Counted from the first letter of the stretch, positions 1 to 9,666 are shown. The stretch: DNA of 64,000 bases from CBDCLY01 sp965218715 (GCA_965218715.1 CBDCLY010000007.1:1-64000), one strand, 5' to 3'. A program made the numbers and translations. Notes: a model not told the origin generated them from the letters alone.

Positions 1-103
1 GCTCTGCTTGACTAAGGTTTTGTCTACCTAGTCTAAGCAATTTTTCGCGTGGTCTATCTTCTTCGGCCCAGGATTTCAGGTTTGGTCGTTTAGAAATCTC
101 CAT
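1..103 (-). CDS. radC: DNA repair protein RadC homologue, N-terminal fragment
   Basis: Only the first 34 codons are in the window; the gene runs off the left edge. The visible peptide starts MEISKRPNLKSWAEEDRPRE and continues into a KLLRLG...LSQAE stretch, which is the conserved start of the RadC/JAB-domain family (EDRPREKL followed by LSDAE-like). The catalytic JAMM region is outside the window, so function rests on the N-terminus alone. It lies upstream of nothing else visible on its strand except purL, whose stop is 30 bp before this start, so the two could be co-transcribed. Confidence 0.8.
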   Translation of the reverse strand, partial: MEISKRPNLKSWAEEDRPREKLLRLGRQNLSQAE

Positions 104-133
104 GGTTCCCTAAAGATAGGAAAAGCCAGAAAA

Positions 134-2374
134 CTATTGCATCAAGTAATTTTCTAAGGCAGAATCAAATGATTTCTTTTTCTCTGCGATGGCTCCAAAA
201 TTTTGCCCATCAATTAACATGTCTTTCCCTACAACTTCACCTAATTTGCTAATTGAAATACTTGCATCTTTCGCTGCTTTTTCGAAGGAATGAATGTTCT
301 TATCATTTAAACTAACTACAATCCTACCTTGAGCTTCACCAAATAGAAAAGCATCTTTTCTAATGCTTGCATCAGAAGAAATTGAAAATCCAAGGTCATT
401 TGGCATTCCTGCTTCAAAAAGAGTAATGAACAATCCTCCATCCGCACAATCATGGGCAGAGTTAATCAGTTGGTTGCCAATTGTATTTTTCAAGAATTCT
501 TGAGTGTTAAATTCTTCATCTAAATTAAAATATGGAGCCGGACTCTCTTTCACTTGATGGAAACCATATAAGTATTCAGAAGAATTAATGTCATTTTTAG
601 AAGCACCAATTAAATAGATCTGATCTCCTTCATTTTGAAATGCCAAACTAGTAACCAAACTTTTGTCTTTAACTATCCCCATCATCCCAATCGTTGGTGT
701 AGGAAAAACAGGAACATCCACTCCATCTTGCATGCTTTGATTGTAAAAACTCACGTTTCCACCAGTTACTGGAGTAGAAAATTTCAAACAAGCTTTTTTC
801 ATTCCGTTAATTGCGCCAACAAATTGCCAGTATACTTCAGGGTTGTATGGGTTTCCAAAATTTAGACAATTGGTAATTGCTGATGCTTCGCCACCTGAAC
901 ACACTATATTTCTAGCCGCTTCTGCAACGGCTATAGAGCAGCCAACTTCTGGGTCAGCATTTACATATCTAGCATTGCAATCTACAGTAAAAGCCAATGC
1001 CTTATTCAATCCTTTTAGATTCACTATGCCTGCGTCAGTTGGTTTGTTTGTTGACATGTTGATGGTTCCAACCATGCTATCGTACTGCTCCATTACCCAT
1101 TTTTTCGAGGCAATGTTGGGGTGATTGATTAAAAAATCTGCCACCTTAACATAATCAGTTGGTTCTGAAACCTGATCAATTGTGAATTCCTTTCGTTTGG
1201 CATAAGCAGCTGGCTCCTTGTATTCTCTTTCATAAACTGGCGCACCTCCACCTAGAATCAATGATTCTGCAGGCACATTAGCAACCAACTCACCCTTCAT
1301 GTAATACTCTAATTGTCCACCTTCTGTTACCTCTCCAATTTGAACACAGTTTAAATCCCATTTATCAAAAATGGCTTGTACCTCAGCTTCTCTTCCCTTC
1401 TTAACAACTACAAGCATCCTTTCTTGTGATTCAGAAAGTAAAATTTCAAAGGGAAGCATCCCTTCTTGTCGCGTTGGAACTAAATCAAGATTGATGGTCA
1501 TGCCAAATCCTTCTTTTCCAGACATTTCAGAAGTAGAGCAAGTAATCCCTGCAGCTCCCATGTCTTGCATTCCAATAATGGTGTCAGTTTCAGCCAGTTC
1601 TAAACTTGCCTCTAACAATAGTTTTTCTTGGAAGGGATCTCCTACTTGAACTGCAGGTAAATCTTCCATAGAGTCTTCACTAATGTCTTTTGAAGCAAAT
1701 GCAGCACCATGAATTCCATCTTTTCCAGTTGAGGAACCAACAATGAATACAGGGTTCCCTAATCCATAGGATGTTGCTGAAATCATTTTGTCTGATTTCA
1801 TAATTCCCGCAGACATTGCATTAACCAATGGATTAGTATTGTAGCAAGGATCAAAAAAGACCTCTCCTCCTACCACAGGAATTCCGAAACTATTTCCATA
1901 ATTACCAATTCCTTTAACAACCCCTTTTACCAACCATTTTGTTCTGGCCAAATCGATGTCCCCAAAACGTAAAGAGTTCAATTGTGCAATTGGTCTTGCT
2001 CCCATTGTGAAAATATCTCTATTGATTCCACCAACTCCAGTTGCTGCTCCCTGATAAGGTTCCAATGCCGATGGATGATTGTGCGATTCAATTTTGAAAC
2101 AACAGGCCAATCCATCTCCAATGTCGACCAAACCAGCATTTTCCTCTCCTGCCTCCGCTAACATGTGAGGCCCCTCTTTTGGAAGTGTCTTCAACCATTT
2201 AATGGAATTCTTATAGGAACAATGTTCCGACCACATTACTGAATAAATACTTAGTTCAGTGAAATTTGGTGTTCTTCCCAAAATTTGCTTGATGTGGTCA
2301 AACTCATCGGCCATAAGGCCTAGTTCTATTGCTGTTTCAACAGTAACTTCTGTGGTATTTTGAATGTTTTCCAT
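134..2374 (-). CDS. purL: Phosphoribosylformylglycinamidine synthase subunit PurL (small type)
   Basis: Converts FGAR to FGAM in the fourth step of purine synthesis, using ATP and ammonia delivered by PurQ. The 746-residue length matches the short Bacillus-type PurL, which works with separate PurS and PurQ subunits; neither is in the window. Visible family motifs are SEHCSYK (about 49-55), ESHNHPS (96-102) and GAATGVGGINRDI (109-121), covering the catalytic and nucleotide/Mg-binding loops, and the second half repeats the AIRS-like fold. The ATG at 2374 sits 29 bp downstream of a TAnnTTTG promoter element on the same strand. The gene is intact. Confidence 0.95.
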   Translation of the reverse strand: MENIQNTTEVTVETAIELGLMADEFDHIKQILGRTPNFTELSIYSVMWSEHCSYKNSIKWLKTLPKEGPHMLAEAGEENAGLVDIGDGLACCFKIESHNHPSALEPYQGAATGVGGINRDIFTMGARPIAQLNSLRFGDIDLARTKWLVKGVVKGIGNYGNSFGIPVVGGEVFFDPCYNTNPLVNAMSAGIMKSDKMISATSYGLGNPVFIVGSSTGKDGIHGAAFASKDISEDSMEDLPAVQVGDPFQEKLLLEASLELAETDTIIGMQDMGAAGITCSTSEMSGKEGFGMTINLDLVPTRQEGMLPFEILLSESQERMLVVVKKGREAEVQAIFDKWDLNCVQIGEVTEGGQLEYYMKGELVANVPAESLILGGGAPVYEREYKEPAAYAKRKEFTIDQVSEPTDYVKVADFLINHPNIASKKWVMEQYDSMVGTINMSTNKPTDAGIVNLKGLNKALAFTVDCNARYVNADPEVGCSIAVAEAARNIVCSGGEASAITNCLNFGNPYNPEVYWQFVGAINGMKKACLKFSTPVTGGNVSFYNQSMQDGVDVPVFPTPTIGMMGIVKDKSLVTSLAFQNEGDQIYLIGASKNDINSSEYLYGFHQVKESPAPYFNLDEEFNTQEFLKNTIGNQLINSAHDCADGGLFITLFEAGMPNDLGFSISSDASIRKDAFLFGEAQGRIVVSLNDKNIHSFEKAAKDASISISKLGEVVGKDMLIDGQNFGAIAEKKKSFDSALENYLMQ

Positions 2375-2403
2375 GCCTGGAAGAAGGGTTTAAAAATTTA
2401 AGA

Positions 2404-2411
2404 CAAAAATA
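2404..2411 (-). promoter_or_regulatory. Bacteroidota -7 promoter element for purL
   Basis: Read on the minus strand the bases are TATTTTTG, an exact match to the TAnnTTTG element used by the Bacteroidota primary sigma factor. It lies 29 bp before the purL ATG. No clear -33 TTTG was found at the right spacing. Confidence 0.5.
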
Positions 2412-2448
2412 CTGCTTTTAAGAAAGTTTATTTCATTGATCTTCCAAA

Positions 2449-3777
2449 TTGTGGATAAGATTCTCCTTTATTGATGTACTTTTGATTGGCATGCTTTTAA
2501 CTACACTCTTTCTTGTATTTTGTTGCTTGTTGGTTTTTGTTCTAGCTAAAAAACATCCCTTTTTTCAAACCTCTAAAGTTCAGCCAATCCTCATTGGCCT
2601 TTTATTTGTCCTCAAGCTAAGTGCAGGAATCTCCATATGGTATATCTACACTAATGTTTACCAAGAAAGAAGTAATGCCGACATCTATAAATATTTTGAC
2701 GATGCTCATTACTTATTCCAGGAATGTCACAATCAACCGAAACTCATCTGGGAAATCATTAGTGGCACCAATAGGTCAAAAGAGCTAAATACTATCCTTT
2801 TGGGAACCCAACATTGGGATAAATCAAGTGATGAGTTATTCAATGACAATCAATTTTTAATTCGAGTTCACTTTGTTAGCATGTTTTTGAGCAGAGCTTG
2901 GTTGCCTTTTCATGTAGCTTTGTTTTCATTCATCTCCTTTTTGGGATCATTTGCTTTATTTAAATTCTTCTATTCAAATTCAAGGCTTAAGGCAATTCCA
3001 TTGCTCATTTTAAGCTTTTTAGTGCCCAATTTTTTGTTTTGGAGCTCTGGCATGCTCAAGGAAGCCGTATTGATTTTTGCATTGGGGCTATTTCTTCACC
3101 AATTGAATCTTTTTTTAAATGAAAAGAAGCCCATGGTTTTTCTTTATGCACTGCTATTCTTGGCACTAATGTGTTTAATAAAACCTTATGTTTTTATTTG
3201 CTTGTTACCAGGTCTCTTCTTTTGGGTTTTGTCTTATCAGAAAAATACAAGAACCAGCATTTATATATTCTTAGTTTGTCACCTAAGCCTATTGCTACTT
3301 GTTTTTCTCTTTCAAGACAGTATCGTGTATTTCCTCAGCAATAAGCAGCTAGCATTTATTAAATTATCACAGATCACTCAAGCTAATAGTAGCATTGAGA
3401 TTCAAGCAATTCATCAAGTCAGCGATCTTTTTATGGCGGCACCTTCAAATTTTATTACCACTTTGTTTCGACCCTTTGTTTGGGAGGCCAGGGGTGTTTT
3501 TAGCCTAGTGGCAGGACTTGAAAATCTAATTCTAATTTGCTTGCCAATAACATTGTTCTTTTTGAAGAAACCGAATTTGGATCAAAATGCCTTCCGATTA
3601 ACTTTATTTGCACTTTCCTTTGTTTTGATATTGGGGGTTTTAATTGGAAGTATCACCCCAGTACTTGGCGCCATTGTTCGGTATAAAATTCCTTTGATTC
3701 CTTTTTATCTGGTATTAGTATTTAATTTTGCAGCCCACCCTTCTTATCCATGGACAAGACCCTATGAAAAAAATTAA
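2449..3777 (+). CDS. Polytopic inner-membrane protein of unknown function
   Basis: I do not recognise a named family. The protein is about 442 residues and almost entirely hydrophobic segments (roughly 9-11 by eye), separated by short loops with a soluble stretch near residues 70-130. Patterns such as the LVPNFLFWSSGMLKEA segment recall polytopic membrane proteins seen near polysaccharide genes, but that is only a weak impression. The frame opens with a TTG at 2449; the first ATG is at codon 15 (about 2491), so the start is uncertain. It ends 14 bp inside the next gene, indicating translational coupling with the amidohydrolase. Confidence 0.65.
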   Translation: MWIRFSFIDVLLIGMLLTTLFLVFCCLLVFVLAKKHPFFQTSKVQPILIGLLFVLKLSAGISIWYIYTNVYQERSNADIYKYFDDAHYLFQECHNQPKLIWEIISGTNRSKELNTILLGTQHWDKSSDELFNDNQFLIRVHFVSMFLSRAWLPFHVALFSFISFLGSFALFKFFYSNSRLKAIPLLILSFLVPNFLFWSSGMLKEAVLIFALGLFLHQLNLFLNEKKPMVFLYALLFLALMCLIKPYVFICLLPGLFFWVLSYQKNTRTSIYIFLVCHLSLLLLVFLFQDSIVYFLSNKQLAFIKLSQITQANSSIEIQAIHQVSDLFMAAPSNFITTLFRPFVWEARGVFSLVAGLENLILICLPITLFFLKKPNLDQNAFRLTLFALSFVLILGVLIGSITPVLGAIVRYKIPLIPFYLVLVFNFAAHPSYPWTRPYEKN

Positions 3778-5401
3778 TCACTTATTTCCTTTATTAATCC
3801 TTATCATTTTTATGCAAGCTTGTCATACCGAAAAGGCAGATTTATTAATCCACAATGCTAAAATTTATACCGTCAATGATTCTTTTGATATCGTAGAGGC
3901 CATGGCCATAAAAGATGGGAAGATTATTGAGCTTGGACCTAACAATCAATTGAAAAATAAATATCAAGCTGAAGAGGTAATTGATGCAAAATTGGGGGCA
4001 ATATATCCTGGATTAATTGATGCCCATTGTCATTTCCTTTGGTATGGCCATGGTTTCTATCAAGTAGATTTAGTAGGAAGTAAGTCTTGGCAAGAAGTGG
4101 TTTCACGAGCCATTAAATTTGCTGATAGCAATAATGACGAATGGATCCAAGGTAGGGGCTGGGACCAAAATGATTGGGAGGTAAAAGAGTTTCCAAATAA
4201 AGTAGAATTGGATTCATTGTTTCCAGACCGACCAGTATTATTGAAAAGAATTGATGGTCATGCAGCAATAGCAAATCAAAAGGCACTTGACTTGGCCGGA
4301 GTTTCAATTGAAAGTGAAATTTCTGGCGGAGTTTACCATGCAAAAAATGGGCTATTAACAGGATTGTTAATCGACAATGCAATTGATTCTGTGAGCAAAG
4401 CCATTCCAGAATTAACGAATGCTCAAATGGAAAGAGCACTATTAAAAGCTCAGGAAATGTGTTTTGAAAAGGGGCTTACTACAGTGGATGATGCAATGCT
4501 TGAAAATGAAATGGTTCATGCAATTCAAAATGCACAGGAATCTGGTCAGCTAAAAATGAAGGTTTATGGGATGTTGATGCCCACCAAAGAAAATAAAGAG
4601 GAATTTTTAAAAAATGGACCAATCAAAACAGATCACCTTAACATTAGAGCCTTTAAGTATTTTGCAGACGGGGCATTAGGATCAAGAGGAGCAAAATTAA
4701 AAGAGGAATATCATGATGATCATGATAATTTTGGCCTATACCTGAATTCTAAAGCGTATTTGTTAAACGAAGCAAAAGAATTGTATGAGCATGGTTTTCA
4801 AATGAATACTCATTGCATTGGAGATGAAGCTAATGCCACCATGCTTAGCATTTATGCAGAAGTTCTTGAAGGAACAAACGATAAGAGATGGCGAATAGAA
4901 CACGCTCAAGTAGTAGAACCAAGTGATTTAAATTTATTTCAACAATACACCATTATTCCTTCTGTGCAACCTACCCATGCCACGTCTGATATGTATTGGG
5001 CGGAGGAAAGATTAGGTCCAAAAAGAGTAAAGCATGCCTACGCATACAAAGATTTATTAGAGCAATTAGGAATGGTGGCATTGGGAACCGATTTTCCCAT
5101 TGAGGACATAGACCCAATGAAAACATTTTATGCAGCAGTATCCAGAAAAGATGCTGAGGATTATCCCGAAAATGGGTTCAACCCAGAGAATAAATTAAGT
5201 AGAAAAGAAGCATTGAAAGGGATGACCATTTGGGCGGCCATCTCAAATTTTGAAGAAAATGAAAAGGGAAGCTTGGTTGAAGGCAAGCAAGCAGATTTTA
5301 TCTTTATGAATCAAGACATTATGCAAGTAAAAGAAGAAAAATTACTCAAATCGAAAGTCTTAAAAACCTTTATCAATGGAGAATTGGTTTTTAAAAATTA
5401 A
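3764..5401 (+). CDS. YtcJ-like metal-dependent amidohydrolase, lipoprotein
   Basis: The ATG at 3764 is preferred over an upstream ATG at 3728 because it begins a clean lipoprotein signal (MKKINHLFPLLILIIFMQAC) with the lipobox cysteine at residue 20. The mature part is an amidohydrolase family 3 enzyme: the DAHCHF metal-binding motif is at about 86-91, and later HCIGDEAN, RIEHAQ and GTDFP motifs complete the metal site. The family hydrolyses C-N bonds of varied small molecules, so the substrate cannot be named. Export and lipid anchoring suggest an envelope location. Its TAA shares the palindromic TTAA with the stop of the convergent SiaC-like gene. Confidence 0.85.
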   Translation: MKKINHLFPLLILIIFMQACHTEKADLLIHNAKIYTVNDSFDIVEAMAIKDGKIIELGPNNQLKNKYQAEEVIDAKLGAIYPGLIDAHCHFLWYGHGFYQVDLVGSKSWQEVVSRAIKFADSNNDEWIQGRGWDQNDWEVKEFPNKVELDSLFPDRPVLLKRIDGHAAIANQKALDLAGVSIESEISGGVYHAKNGLLTGLLIDNAIDSVSKAIPELTNAQMERALLKAQEMCFEKGLTTVDDAMLENEMVHAIQNAQESGQLKMKVYGMLMPTKENKEEFLKNGPIKTDHLNIRAFKYFADGALGSRGAKLKEEYHDDHDNFGLYLNSKAYLLNEAKELYEHGFQMNTHCIGDEANATMLSIYAEVLEGTNDKRWRIEHAQVVEPSDLNLFQQYTIIPSVQPTHATSDMYWAEERLGPKRVKHAYAYKDLLEQLGMVALGTDFPIEDIDPMKTFYAAVSRKDAEDYPENGFNPENKLSRKEALKGMTIWAAISNFEENEKGSLVEGKQADFIFMNQDIMQVKEEKLLKSKVLKTFINGELVFKN

Positions 5402-5772
5402 AATTCTTCATAATTAAAATCAATGTCCAATTCATTAGCAATCGATTCCCCAACAGATTGAATGTCATCATCGCCTTCTTCATATCTCCAAACTACATTT
5501 AATTCATTTCCTGCGTCCACTATTGGCTTAAGAGAAAGCAATAAGTCGAGTAGCATTTTTTGAGAAGAGGAATTTAAATATTCAACTTCACAAGTTAATG
5601 TAGCTACTTTAGGATTTGTGCTTACATACTCTTTGCACCATTTAATAATAGGTTCATAAAACCCCAATGCATCTTCTGGGTATGACTTCCCAACAATTGA
5701 AAGAGTGTCTGTATCCGCTTCAAAATGGATCTCAGGGGATTGTAAAAATGGTTCTAGGTGAAGATTTTCCAT
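5398..5772 (-). CDS. SiaC-family regulatory phosphoprotein (DUF1987)
   Basis: A 124-residue single-domain protein of the DUF1987/SiaC family. In Pseudomonas, SiaC is phosphorylated by the SiaB kinase and dephosphorylated by the SiaA phosphatase, controlling a diguanylate cyclase and aggregation. The family core is visible as a SIVGKSYPEDALGFYEPII segment followed by a STAS-like EVEYLNSSSQKMLL stretch; by family knowledge the residue phosphorylated lies in the latter. A second member occurs at 34919-35329. No SiaA or SiaB is next to it, so its partner is unknown here. Confidence 0.75.
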   Translation of the reverse strand: MENLHLEPFLQSPEIHFEADTDTLSIVGKSYPEDALGFYEPIIKWCKEYVSTNPKVATLTCEVEYLNSSSQKMLLDLLLSLKPIVDAGNELNVVWRYEEGDDDIQSVGESIANELDIDFNYEEF

Positions 5773-5881
5773 GGGCTAAATAAAATTTGGTTTTATCAGA
5801 TTTGGCATCGGCATAATATCAAGTACCAAAATAACCTTAAAATACTTAATTAGCTGTAAAAAATAAATAATACGCCAAATA

Positions 5882-6406
5882 TTAAGTTTTGTTTCGTGGA
5901 AGCAATCTAGAGATTAATCCTTCATATTTTGGGTATTGGTCTATTAAAGCCTCATTGGCTAACTCAAAATCTTCAAATTCGAAACCAGGAGCAACTGTGC
6001 AACCTACCAAGCAAAATTCACCATCGGAAATTAACTCTGAAGCAAACCAAGACCCCGCTGGTATGCAACAAAATGGCATTTGGCCTTTGCTTGGGTCTTT
6101 GCCAACAAGGTGTTTTATATAATTCCCTTCGAGATTTATCTCATGTACAAAAAGTGGATCTCCGTCATAAAAATGCCAAAGCTCATCTGATTTTATTCGG
6201 TGAAAACCCGAGTAATTGCCTCTTTCTAGCATAAAGTAAATGGAGGTCATCAAAGATCTTTCCTTTGGATTTCCTTCTTTAGATGAAGCAATTGTTGTTG
6301 AACATCCTGACTTATAAATCTCTTGATAATATCCCCCTTCTGGATGTTTGTTCATGTTTAGAACGGCTAACCACTCCTCTTTTTTGCGAAATTCACTCTT
6401 GACCAT
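5882..6406 (-). CDS. Cupin-fold protein, DUF985 family
   Basis: A 174-residue protein with the DUF985 hallmark HPEGGYYQEIY near residues 21-31 and a cupin-like FHRIKSDELWHFYDGD segment. The family is a single-domain beta-barrel cupin, often called 'cupin domain-containing' and of undefined substrate. It is divergent from the acyl-CoA synthetase at 6451, with only 44 bp between the two starts, so both promoters must lie in that gap. Confidence 0.8.
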   Translation of the reverse strand: MVKSEFRKKEEWLAVLNMNKHPEGGYYQEIYKSGCSTTIASSKEGNPKERSLMTSIYFMLERGNYSGFHRIKSDELWHFYDGDPLFVHEINLEGNYIKHLVGKDPSKGQMPFCCIPAGSWFASELISDGEFCLVGCTVAPGFEFEDFELANEALIDQYPKYEGLISRLLPRNKT

Positions 6407-6450
6407 GGCAAATTATTTTTTTATAGTTTTATGAATGTAAAATTAAACTT

Positions 6451-8211
6451 ATGGCAACTAGAATATTTGACCTCCATTTTCATCAATTAACTAACTACCC
6501 TAAAGCCGATGCTTTAAATGCAAAGATAGATGGCAAATGGGTTCCAACCTCTACACAATCATTTATTGATCAGGCAAAAAATTTCTCGATGGGATTGTTA
6601 GAACTTGGATTAAAGCCTGGTGATAAAGTTGCCCTTATTTCGAACAATAGGCCAGAATGGAACATTATAGACTTGGGAATAACTATGGCAGGCATGATCA
6701 ATGTGCCAATTTATCCAACCATTACGGCTGAAGATTATCAATACATCATGACCGATGCACATGCAAAATTGTGCTTTGTTGCTGACCAAGAACTATACGA
6801 AAAGGTGGATTCTGTGATCAACACCATCCCTAGTTTAGACAAAATTTATTGCCTGGACCAATTGGAAAAATGTACGAATTGGTCAGAAGTAAAAGATTTA
6901 GGAGAAGGTAAAGATTTTTCGAAGGTGCAAGAAATTATGGACGGCATAAATGAAATGGATTTAGCTACTTTAATCTATACCTCTGGAACAACTGGACGGC
7001 CAAAAGGAGTTATGCTTTCACATAAAAACTTAGTAACCAACTCTATTAGTTCAAGAGATCGATTGCCAGTAACAAGTGATTCAAAATCACTGAGTTTCTT
7101 ACCTCTTTGTCACGTTTATGAAAGAATGGTGACCTACATGTATGTATATGTTGGGACTTCAATTTATTATGCTGAATCCATGGAGACCATTGGAGACAAT
7201 TTAAGAGAGGTTAAACCTGACGTATTTACTGCAGTGCCAAGGCTATTGGAAAAGGTGTACGACAAGATCGTTGCAAAAGGATCTGATCTTACAGGCATTA
7301 AAAAGATGCTGTTTTTCTGGGCTTTAGGTTTAGGCCAACGCTATGAGTTGCACGGTAAGAATGGGGCATGGTATGAGTGGCAATTAAAAATGGCCAATAA
7401 AATTATATTCAGCAAGTGGAGAGAAGCTTTGGGAGGAAATGCCAAAGCCGTAGCTTCCGGTGCAGCTGCCCTTCAACCAAGATTAGCAAGAATATTCCTT
7501 GCTGCTCAAATACCAGTAATGGAAGGATATGGACTTACTGAAACTTCTCCCGTAATTGCTGTAAATGAAGAAAACAATGATGGGGTTAGAATTGGAACCG
7601 TTGGTAAACCTTTAGAAAATGTTGAAGTTAGAATTGCTTCAGATGGTGAAATTGAGGTAAAAGGCCCCAATGTAATGATGGGTTATTACAACAAAGAGGA
7701 AGCTACCAAAGAAGTCTTTACTGAAGACGGTTGGTTCAAGACTGGTGATTTAGGCACCATGGTAGAGGGAGAATTCTTAAAAATAACTGGAAGAAAAAAA
7801 GAAACATTTAAAACATCTGGTGGCAAATATATCGCTCCTCAACTTTTAGAAAACAAAATGAAGGAATCTTCCTTTGTAGAACAAATTATGGTAATAGGCG
7901 AAGGAGAAAAGCATCCTTCAGCGATTGTACAACCAGCTTTCGAATTTTTACAAGAATGGTGCAAAAGGAAAGAAATTAAATACACGAGTGATGCGGAAAT
8001 GATTAAAAATGAACGTGTCCATAAAAGAATCATGAAAGACATCAATGAATTAAATTCTTCTTTTGCCAAATATGAGCAAATCAAGAAAATTATTCTTTCA
8101 CCTAATGTTTGGGCAGTTGATTCAGGAGAAATGACCCCAACCATGAAGGTGAAAAGAAGGGTAATAATGGAAAATTTCGCTGGAGAAATTGAAACTTGTT
8201 ATCGAGGCTAA
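6451..8211 (+). CDS. Long-chain fatty acid-CoA ligase (AMP-forming)
   Basis: Activates fatty acids to acyl-CoA with ATP, feeding the beta-oxidation genes a few kilobases downstream. The 586-residue protein has the full ANL set of motifs: TSGTTGRPKG at 177-186, a GYGLTETSP adenylate motif, GWFKTGDLG, and a KETFKTSGGKYIAP hinge and lysine region. It resembles the FAA1/FadD15 subgroup of long-chain ligases. The stop overlaps the stop of the convergent T9SS-exported protein by 4 bp. The chain-length preference cannot be read from sequence. Confidence 0.9.
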   Translation: MATRIFDLHFHQLTNYPKADALNAKIDGKWVPTSTQSFIDQAKNFSMGLLELGLKPGDKVALISNNRPEWNIIDLGITMAGMINVPIYPTITAEDYQYIMTDAHAKLCFVADQELYEKVDSVINTIPSLDKIYCLDQLEKCTNWSEVKDLGEGKDFSKVQEIMDGINEMDLATLIYTSGTTGRPKGVMLSHKNLVTNSISSRDRLPVTSDSKSLSFLPLCHVYERMVTYMYVYVGTSIYYAESMETIGDNLREVKPDVFTAVPRLLEKVYDKIVAKGSDLTGIKKMLFFWALGLGQRYELHGKNGAWYEWQLKMANKIIFSKWREALGGNAKAVASGAAALQPRLARIFLAAQIPVMEGYGLTETSPVIAVNEENNDGVRIGTVGKPLENVEVRIASDGEIEVKGPNVMMGYYNKEEATKEVFTEDGWFKTGDLGTMVEGEFLKITGRKKETFKTSGGKYIAPQLLENKMKESSFVEQIMVIGEGEKHPSAIVQPAFEFLQEWCKRKEIKYTSDAEMIKNERVHKRIMKDINELNSSFAKYEQIKKIILSPNVWAVDSGEMTPTMKVKRRVIMENFAGEIETCYRG

Positions 8212-9524
8212 TCCTTAGCAATTACCACCTTCTTGAAAATAGAACCTTTAGATGTATTCACCTTTATTAAATAAACCCCATTTTTTAAGTGGCCAAAATC
8301 AATGGGCTCATTATCTTGAAAGGATGAAAATGACATTAGTCTTTGACCGCCCAAACTAAACAGTTCCAACCCAAATATTTCAGATCCATCGCTATTGAGG
8401 TGAAATTGGCCTTTGGAAGGGTTTGGAAATAAACTTATCTCTTCCTTTAATGCTATTTCATCAGACAAGTTTGTACTAGTGCAAGCATTTATCTTTACAG
8501 TAAATTGCTCCAATTGAGTCCCGCAACTACCGTCATCTAATTCAACCCAAATCGAATAGGGTTTAGCTCTTGCACTTCCCGGAAATGCGTAGGAAAACAA
8601 ACTAACGTTTGTCCCTTGCTGAAATAAAAAAGTCGACAGAGAATCTTTTACAATTGTTACAATTGCTGGACTGGTGGTTCCAGTATCTCTAATGCTGCTA
8701 TGCCACTGAATACTATCTCCTTCACAAACGCTAATGTTTTTAGACCATGAAGAGTTTGTACCAATTAAATCTGGCATTGAATTGCTTCTTTGGACAATAT
8801 TAGTTACCCAGGTTCTATTCGTAGAGCTCTTCAAAATCCCGTTCCTGTATTCTTTTACATTAGTTCCGATGAAAAAGAAGCCAGAAGTGAATGGCTTAAC
8901 GTAGAAATGTCCAGAATTAGAATCTAAACTAAATGGAGCATTAAATCCAAATTGAGCAGAAGGGCCATAATTCAACTTGTAACTAATTACTGGATCATCA
9001 ACAAAACTATAAACTAAAGAATCGCCATCTGCATCTGATGCTGAACAATCAAAGCCATTGTCTTCCACAAGGAACAATTCTGTAGGAATCGGTGAATTAA
9101 ACACTGGAAAATGATTCAATGAATCCAAGGCACCATAGGTTTTAAAGACAACTACATTAGATCCATTTGAATTTACCATAATTGCGGGTGGGCAACAAAA
9201 ATTAACTTCAAATTTATAATCAAGGCATGGTGGGATTATGGTTTGAGCTTTGTAAACTATTTTCTTAATGGTGCTGGTACCGGCACATGGAAGGAGGGTG
9301 TCCGTTTTTACCTCATTTAGCGTCAACCAGATATTACTACATCCAATTGATTGAATGTTTACTTGTGGATTTGAAACGGTAGGCGTATAAAATGAAAAAC
9401 TAATCTCATAATTATTTCCTGATATATTTCTAACAAACAATTCCCCACCTTGAAAATGAGTTGCAAATACCTGCGCAGAGAACAAGAAACAAAATGAGTA
9501 GAGGAAAATCAGTTGCTTTTTCAT
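8208..9524 (-). CDS. Secreted protein with type IX secretion C-terminal sorting domain
   Basis: Residues 1-21 form a Sec signal peptide ending in QVFA. The last 75 residues begin with SLFPNPSKGQF and end in a VYLIKVNTSKGSIFKKVVI strand pattern, the type A sorting domain recognised by the T9SS, whose PorU and PorV parts are encoded at 42-47 kb. The body (438 residues overall) carries several cysteine pairs and beta-rich repeats similar to gliding/adhesin-like surface proteins, but I recognise no enzyme domain. Its 5' side is separated from a candidate promoter by a strong hairpin. Confidence 0.8.
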   Translation of the reverse strand: MKKQLIFLYSFCFLFSAQVFATHFQGGELFVRNISGNNYEISFSFYTPTVSNPQVNIQSIGCSNIWLTLNEVKTDTLLPCAGTSTIKKIVYKAQTIIPPCLDYKFEVNFCCPPAIMVNSNGSNVVVFKTYGALDSLNHFPVFNSPIPTELFLVEDNGFDCSASDADGDSLVYSFVDDPVISYKLNYGPSAQFGFNAPFSLDSNSGHFYVKPFTSGFFFIGTNVKEYRNGILKSSTNRTWVTNIVQRSNSMPDLIGTNSSWSKNISVCEGDSIQWHSSIRDTGTTSPAIVTIVKDSLSTFLFQQGTNVSLFSYAFPGSARAKPYSIWVELDDGSCGTQLEQFTVKINACTSTNLSDEIALKEEISLFPNPSKGQFHLNSDGSEIFGLELFSLGGQRLMSFSSFQDNEPIDFGHLKNGVYLIKVNTSKGSIFKKVVIAKD

Positions 9525-9539
9525 AATTCAAAAATACTC

Positions 9540-9577
9540 AAAAAAAAAAAGCGGAGCCTTGAAATTCAGGGCTCCGC
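9540..9577 (-). terminator. Intrinsic terminator facing left
   Basis: GCGGAGCC at 9551-9558 pairs exactly with GGCTCCGC at 9570-9577, and the minus-strand product is followed by 11 U. On the plus strand there is no U run, so it acts leftward only. It lies just upstream, not downstream, of a leftward gene. Confidence 0.75.
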
Positions 9578-9612
9578 AATTACTAACCAATCTACAAGTC
9601 TACTACCTCTTG
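9540..9612 (-). ncRNA. Candidate small RNA or attenuated leader
   Basis: On the minus strand a TATATTTG promoter element (9618-9625) is followed about 40 nt later by a perfect 8-bp GC-rich stem (9551-9558 with 9570-9577, extended by an inner TGAA/TTCA pair) and an 11-base T run (A run 9540-9550 on the plus strand). This is a complete promoter-to-terminator unit of about 70 nt with no ORF. It could be a free small RNA, or a premature terminator in the leader of the T9SS-protein gene that starts at 9524. Confidence 0.35.
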
Positions 9613-9617
9613 TGAAG

Positions 9618-9625
9618 CAAATATA
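9618..9625 (-). promoter_or_regulatory. Bacteroidota -7 element upstream of the hairpin unit
   Basis: The minus strand reads TATATTTG, matching TAnnTTTG exactly. Predicted start of transcription is near 9611. No well-spaced -33 element is evident. Confidence 0.4.
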
Positions 9626-9666
9626 CAAATATTTTTCTTATGCATGCATAGTTTGCAAAAAATATT

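Noticed and set aside
635..1649. Several plus-strand frames of 76 to 93 codons opposite purL
   Set aside because: They lie wholly inside purL on the other strand and show no family similarity.
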